In this document: one piece after another, positions 61,548 through 64,000 of the stretch
Layout: each line of letters starts with the position of its first letter
How positions within the stretch are numbered: position 1 is the stretch's first letter
Source of the DNA: Bacteroidia bacterium
GTDB taxonomy: Bacteria > Bacteroidota > Bacteroidia > Flavobacteriales > Flavobacteriaceae
DNA length: 64,000 bases
Reading direction: 5' to 3'
Assembly (NCBI GenBank): GCA_030428705.1
Contig: JAUIDI010000001.1
Location: 186,001 to 250,000 of the forward strand
Notes under the pieces: model-generated
What the model was told of the DNA's origin: nothing
Database searches by the model: none
Seen by the model: only the letters and a program-made list of their open reading frames with translations
Translations under genes and position numbers: made by a program

Positions 61548-62387
61548 CTACCCGATATTTGTAGCGCACGTAACTTCTTTCCATCTTTCCAATTCCGCTA
61601 GTTGTAATCGGTAATATTCCGTAACTCTTTCGTAAGCATCCGGACCCATTAAAAGATGTAAGGGCGGATTTTCTTCCTCACAAGTATTGATAACAGCGAC
61701 CGCCAATTTTTCCGGGTCTCCGGGTTGAGATCCATTAAACTGATTCATAGCGTCAACTAGAGCTTGCGTATTGTATTCCTCGATTTTATTTTCGGCGATG
61801 GCAAAACCTCCTTTACTGAGAAAATTTGTTCGGAAAAGCCCTGGTGAGACAATGGTAACTTTTATGCCAAATGGTTCCACCTCTTTGGCCAACGCCTCTG
61901 AAAGTCCTATAACTGCATATTTCACAGAGTTGTAGCTGCCGGCATTACGGTCCCCTGAGTAACCTGCCGATGACGCAAGGTTAAAAATATGACCGCTTTT
62001 CTGTTTTCTGAAATAGGGCATTACGTTTCGAATTACGTTTAAAAATGCAAATACGTTTACATTCATCGATTGCTTGTATTCCTGGGCGGAAACTTCCTCC
62101 AAACTACCCAACAGCATATACCCTGCATTGTTTACCGCCACATCTATTTTTCCAAAAGTGCTTACCGTGTCTTCTATAGCTTGCCGAACTTCGGCCTCAT
62201 TCGTGATGTCTACCGATAATGGCAATAGATTGAGGTTGTCGTCACCTACTTTTTCGATGATTTTTGATTTGTTGCGAGAAATCGCTGCCACTCTGTTACC
62301 ATTGGCCAAGAGTTGTTTGACGATTGCCAAGCCAAGACCACTTGAAGCTCCTGTAATAAACCACACTTTGTTTTTTTGCTCGTTCAT
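61548..62387 (-). CDS. Short-chain dehydrogenase/reductase
   Basis: A 279-residue classical SDR. The cofactor loop is TGASSGLGLAIVK, the structural motif NNAGYMLLG, and the active site is LASSAGYSGDRNAGSYNSVKYAV (Ser, Tyr and Lys). ATG at 62387 gives the standard length; the longer frame to 62438 would cross the promoter region. It is divergent from an HxlR-type regulator gene that probably controlled it. The substrate is unknown. Confidence 0.88.
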   Translation of the reverse strand: MNEQKNKVWFITGASSGLGLAIVKQLLANGNRVAAISRNKSKIIEKVGDDNLNLLPLSVDITNEAEVRQAIEDTVSTFGKIDVAVNNAGYMLLGSLEEVSAQEYKQSMNVNVFAFLNVIRNVMPYFRKQKSGHIFNLASSAGYSGDRNAGSYNSVKYAVIGLSEALAKEVEPFGIKVTIVSPGLFRTNFLSKGGFAIAENKIEEYNTQALVDAMNQFNGSQPGDPEKLAVAVINTCEEENPPLHLLMGPDAYERVTEYYRLQLAELERWKEVTCATNIG

Positions 62388-62424
62388 TTTAAATAGGGTT
62401 TGATTTGATGGTAAAACTATGGCA

Positions 62425-62456
62425 CAAATGGTATACATTTGATACTTGTATACAAA
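62425..62456 (-). promoter_or_regulatory. Promoter of the SDR gene
   Basis: On the minus strand TTTG (complement of 62453-62456), 19 bases, then TACCATTTG (complement of 62425-62433), a -7 element with one extra base. The operator-like repeat lies in the spacer. Confidence 0.45.
62432..62452. promoter_or_regulatory. Inverted repeat, candidate HxlR operator
   Basis: TATACA (62432-62437) and TGTATA (62447-62452) form a dyad with nine bases between. It sits in the -33/-7 spacer of the SDR promoter and overlaps a TACATTTG -7 element (62434-62441) for the hxlR-type gene. One protein bound here would block both directions. Confidence 0.55.
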
Positions 62457-62467
62457 AGGATACCTAA

Positions 62468-62833
62468 ATGAATATTTTGGAAAACAAGAAAAAGAATTCG
62501 GAAAGACTGAAATTCGAGGATAAGATCAAGTACGTACAAGACACTCAATACGTAATCGGCGGAAAATGGAAGTTGCCTATTATTATCTCAATCTAACATA
62601 ATAATATTCGGTTCAATGAAATCAAAAAATCCATTCCGAATATTACAAACCGTGTTTTGTCAAAGGAACTCAAACATCTTGAAGAAAACCTACTTGTAAA
62701 GCGAACCGTTTATGATGATTATCCTGCAAGGGTAGAATATACACTGACGGAATATTGCTATACCATCACGGACGTTCTGGAGTCTATGGAAAGATATGGC
62801 GAACAGCACAGAAAAAAGATTAGGTCGAAGTGA
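62468..62833 (+). pseudogene. HxlR family regulator interrupted by an in-frame TAA
   Basis: Reading 122 codons from ATG 62468 to TGA 62831-62833 gives a complete HxlR-type winged-helix protein, with DTQYVIGGKWKLPIIISI before and RFNEIKKSIPNITNRVLSKEL after a single TAA at 62594-62596 (codon 43). Family members usually have Tyr here (IISIYNGN-like), so one base change from TAT or TAC explains it. The rest of the reading frame is intact and well conserved, which points to a recent nonsense mutation or a sequencing error. Confidence 0.85.
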
Positions 62834-62847
62834 ATCCTTTGCAAAAC

Positions 62848-64000
62848 TTATTTTGCCCTTGTAGAATCATTTAGCCAAATGAGAGGATTTCTAATGGGCA
62901 GATTTCGCTTTACTTCGAATATTTCCGGAAAATGCGTGTTGTTTTTCCATAGTTCAAAATAATCCGTGCTATTAAATTGTATTGCCCCGAATAAATAGGA
63001 TGGGTGGGCGACAGGCCAATTATCCCAGTACATGACATCAGGCTCTAGATTCCAACTATCCTTATCTTCTACGTAAGGTTTCATAAAATCCAATCCCAGT
63101 TTAATCGTTTTGCCGCTTTTAGTTCCGTATTCCCATAAATTGTTCGATTCATCGCTAAGCACCAAACAATTCATGACCATTGCGTCAAGATTGAAAAGGG
63201 AATAGCCGTAAGGTTTCGTTCTTTGTAGTTCTTCCGGGAAACTACCGTTATCTGCCATTTGATTTGGCAGAATGGTGTTTTTAAAGTTTTCCCTGCAGAG
63301 GGTTAGCACACTATCATTTTTTGTAAACGTCGCATATAGGCCTACCTGCATGTTCCAGCATGTGCCATGGTTGTTCGGATGAACCATTTCATCTTGTCCG
63401 TACTCATGGCTGGTCAACCAAAAAACGAAATCGGAAAACCACGTCCTGAATGCTTTCATATCCCTTTCCTTGGCTATTCCAAGTTGTTCCAAAACCATTA
63501 ATGATTGTACGACCTCCATAAAATGAATGCCATCGATTATGCCTATTCCCCTGCCGGTATGCCTTCCCTTAATTGCTTGGGAAAATTGAAAATTCGGATT
63601 CATTTTAGTGTTGTCGTTGATAAACCAAGCTTTGCAATGCTCGATGGCCGCTTGGGCATAAACCGAATCTTTTGTAACCAGGTATGCGGAAACAAGATTG
63701 CCTACAATTTCACTGAATCGAATCAGGGCTTCCCGATGGGCCGTAAAATTATCGGGATTGGTCATCCCGTCCTTACGGATGTAAGGTCCATCAGGATTAT
63801 CGGGGTCGGGCCACCAATAATCTCCTTCCGAAAAATAATCATGAATCCCACCCGCACTTCTGGATGAAGTATAGGAGGTTACAGTTCTAGGAATCTCGCT
63901 TAAATATTCATTTGCATACAAGATCACGGAATCTTTTAAGATTTCCATGATTTGACCATTAATAGACACATCTTTATTTGAACAACTTGATAGTATTGCA
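62848..64000 (-). CDS. Alginate lyase family lipoprotein, 5' end outside the window
   Basis: At least 383 residues of a protein of the alginate lyase family (Pfam Alginate_lyase type fold), which cleaves uronic acid polymers by beta-elimination. DYFSEGDYWWPDPDNPDGPY and VHPNNHGTCWNMQ, with the likely catalytic Asn-His, match the family. Upstream of the apparent GTG start the same frame reads AILSSCSNKD to the window edge, a lipobox with its Cys at 63982-63984, so the true start is beyond 64000. This places the mature enzyme on the cell surface or in the periplasm and hints at an alginate or related polysaccharide locus to the right. Confidence 0.85.
   Translation of the reverse strand, partial: AILSSCSNKDVSINGQIMEILKDSVILYANEYLSEIPRTVTSYTSSRSAGGIHDYFSEGDYWWPDPDNPDGPYIRKDGMTNPDNFTAHREALIRFSEIVGNLVSAYLVTKDSVYAQAAIEHCKAWFINDNTKMNPNFQFSQAIKGRHTGRGIGIIDGIHFMEVVQSLMVLEQLGIAKERDMKAFRTWFSDFVFWLTSHEYGQDEMVHPNNHGTCWNMQVGLYATFTKNDSVLTLCRENFKNTILPNQMADNGSFPEELQRTKPYGYSLFNLDAMVMNCLVLSDESNNLWEYGTKSGKTIKLGLDFMKPYVEDKDSWNLEPDVMYWDNWPVAHPSYLFGAIQFNSTDYFELWKNNTHFPEIFEVKRNLPIRNPLIWLNDSTRAK

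Noticed and set aside
62594-62596. The TAA in the HxlR gene as programmed recoding
   Set aside because: No slippery site or conserved structure is seen around it; a simple Tyr to stop change explains it.
1-64000. CRISPR array, prophage or intact insertion sequence
   Set aside because: No regular direct-repeat/spacer pattern, cas gene, transposase, integrase or phage structural gene was found.

Overview
This window looks like chromosome of a marine member of the Flavobacteriaceae (Bacteroidota), close to Maribacter, Zobellia or Arenibacter in character. This is an inference from several signs: promoters of the Bacteroidota type (TTTG or TTG, 19 bases, TAnnTTTG) in front of rpmH, rpmE2 and others; L34 and L31B ribosomal proteins of flavobacterial type; an alternative GlmU-like protein, DUF4199 and DUF6263 proteins; a 950-residue CarB; and an alginate lyase family lipoprotein at the right edge. 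I see no rRNA, tRNA, CRISPR array, intact insertion sequence or prophage.

Layout. 1-452 has no gene but holds a cluster of strong inverted repeats. 453-9440 (minus strand) carries an M1 peptidase, a YdjC/ChbG deacetylase, an M28 peptidase, an MFS transporter, a beta-propeller protein with two SnoaL-like domains, and a fused trehalose-6-phosphate synthase/phosphatase. A GH15 glycosidase is divergent from the last (9544-11346). 11384-12826 is a PLP decarboxylase. 13030-20970 is a complete beta-oxidation locus, fadD-marR-fadN-fadA-fadE, with a perfect 26-bp palindrome in front of marR. 21151-24816 is purL. 25044-28607 holds an SDR, an AraC-type regulator and a secreted M20 amidohydrolase.

28661-39501 is mostly housekeeping and envelope: an RsmB-type methyltransferase, an Asp-box lipoprotein, an ECF sigma/membrane protein/Spy-like module, an ABC exporter, a phosphohexomutase, a GT2 glycosyltransferase, DUF4199, rpmE2 and the GlmU-like protein. 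39539-51040 holds an AT-rich esterase-TPR protein, mtaB, a small GNAT protein, an alpha/beta hydrolase, a lytic transglycosylase-cardiolipin synthase pair, a TPR protein, DUF6263, rpmH (too short for routine ORF calling) and carB.

51083-64000 is more accessory: a GIY-YIG protein, a bestrophin channel, an alpha/beta hydrolase, an exported Nif3 homologue, a class C-type serine hydrolase followed by the decayed 3' end of a second copy, two small membrane ORFs, then a run of small detoxification-type enzymes (MDR reductase, NTF2-like, amidohydrolase, two VOC proteins, DinB, DUF1905, SDR). An HxlR-type regulator interrupted by an in-frame TAA faces the SDR. The window ends inside an alginate lyase family lipoprotein.

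No wholly new multi-gene system stands out. The best leads are the MarR-palindrome control of fadNAE, the structured DNA at 1-213, the trehalose synthase/GH15 pair, the decayed serine hydrolase duplication, and the nonsense-interrupted HxlR gene with an operator-like repeat lying in the promoters of both divergent genes.
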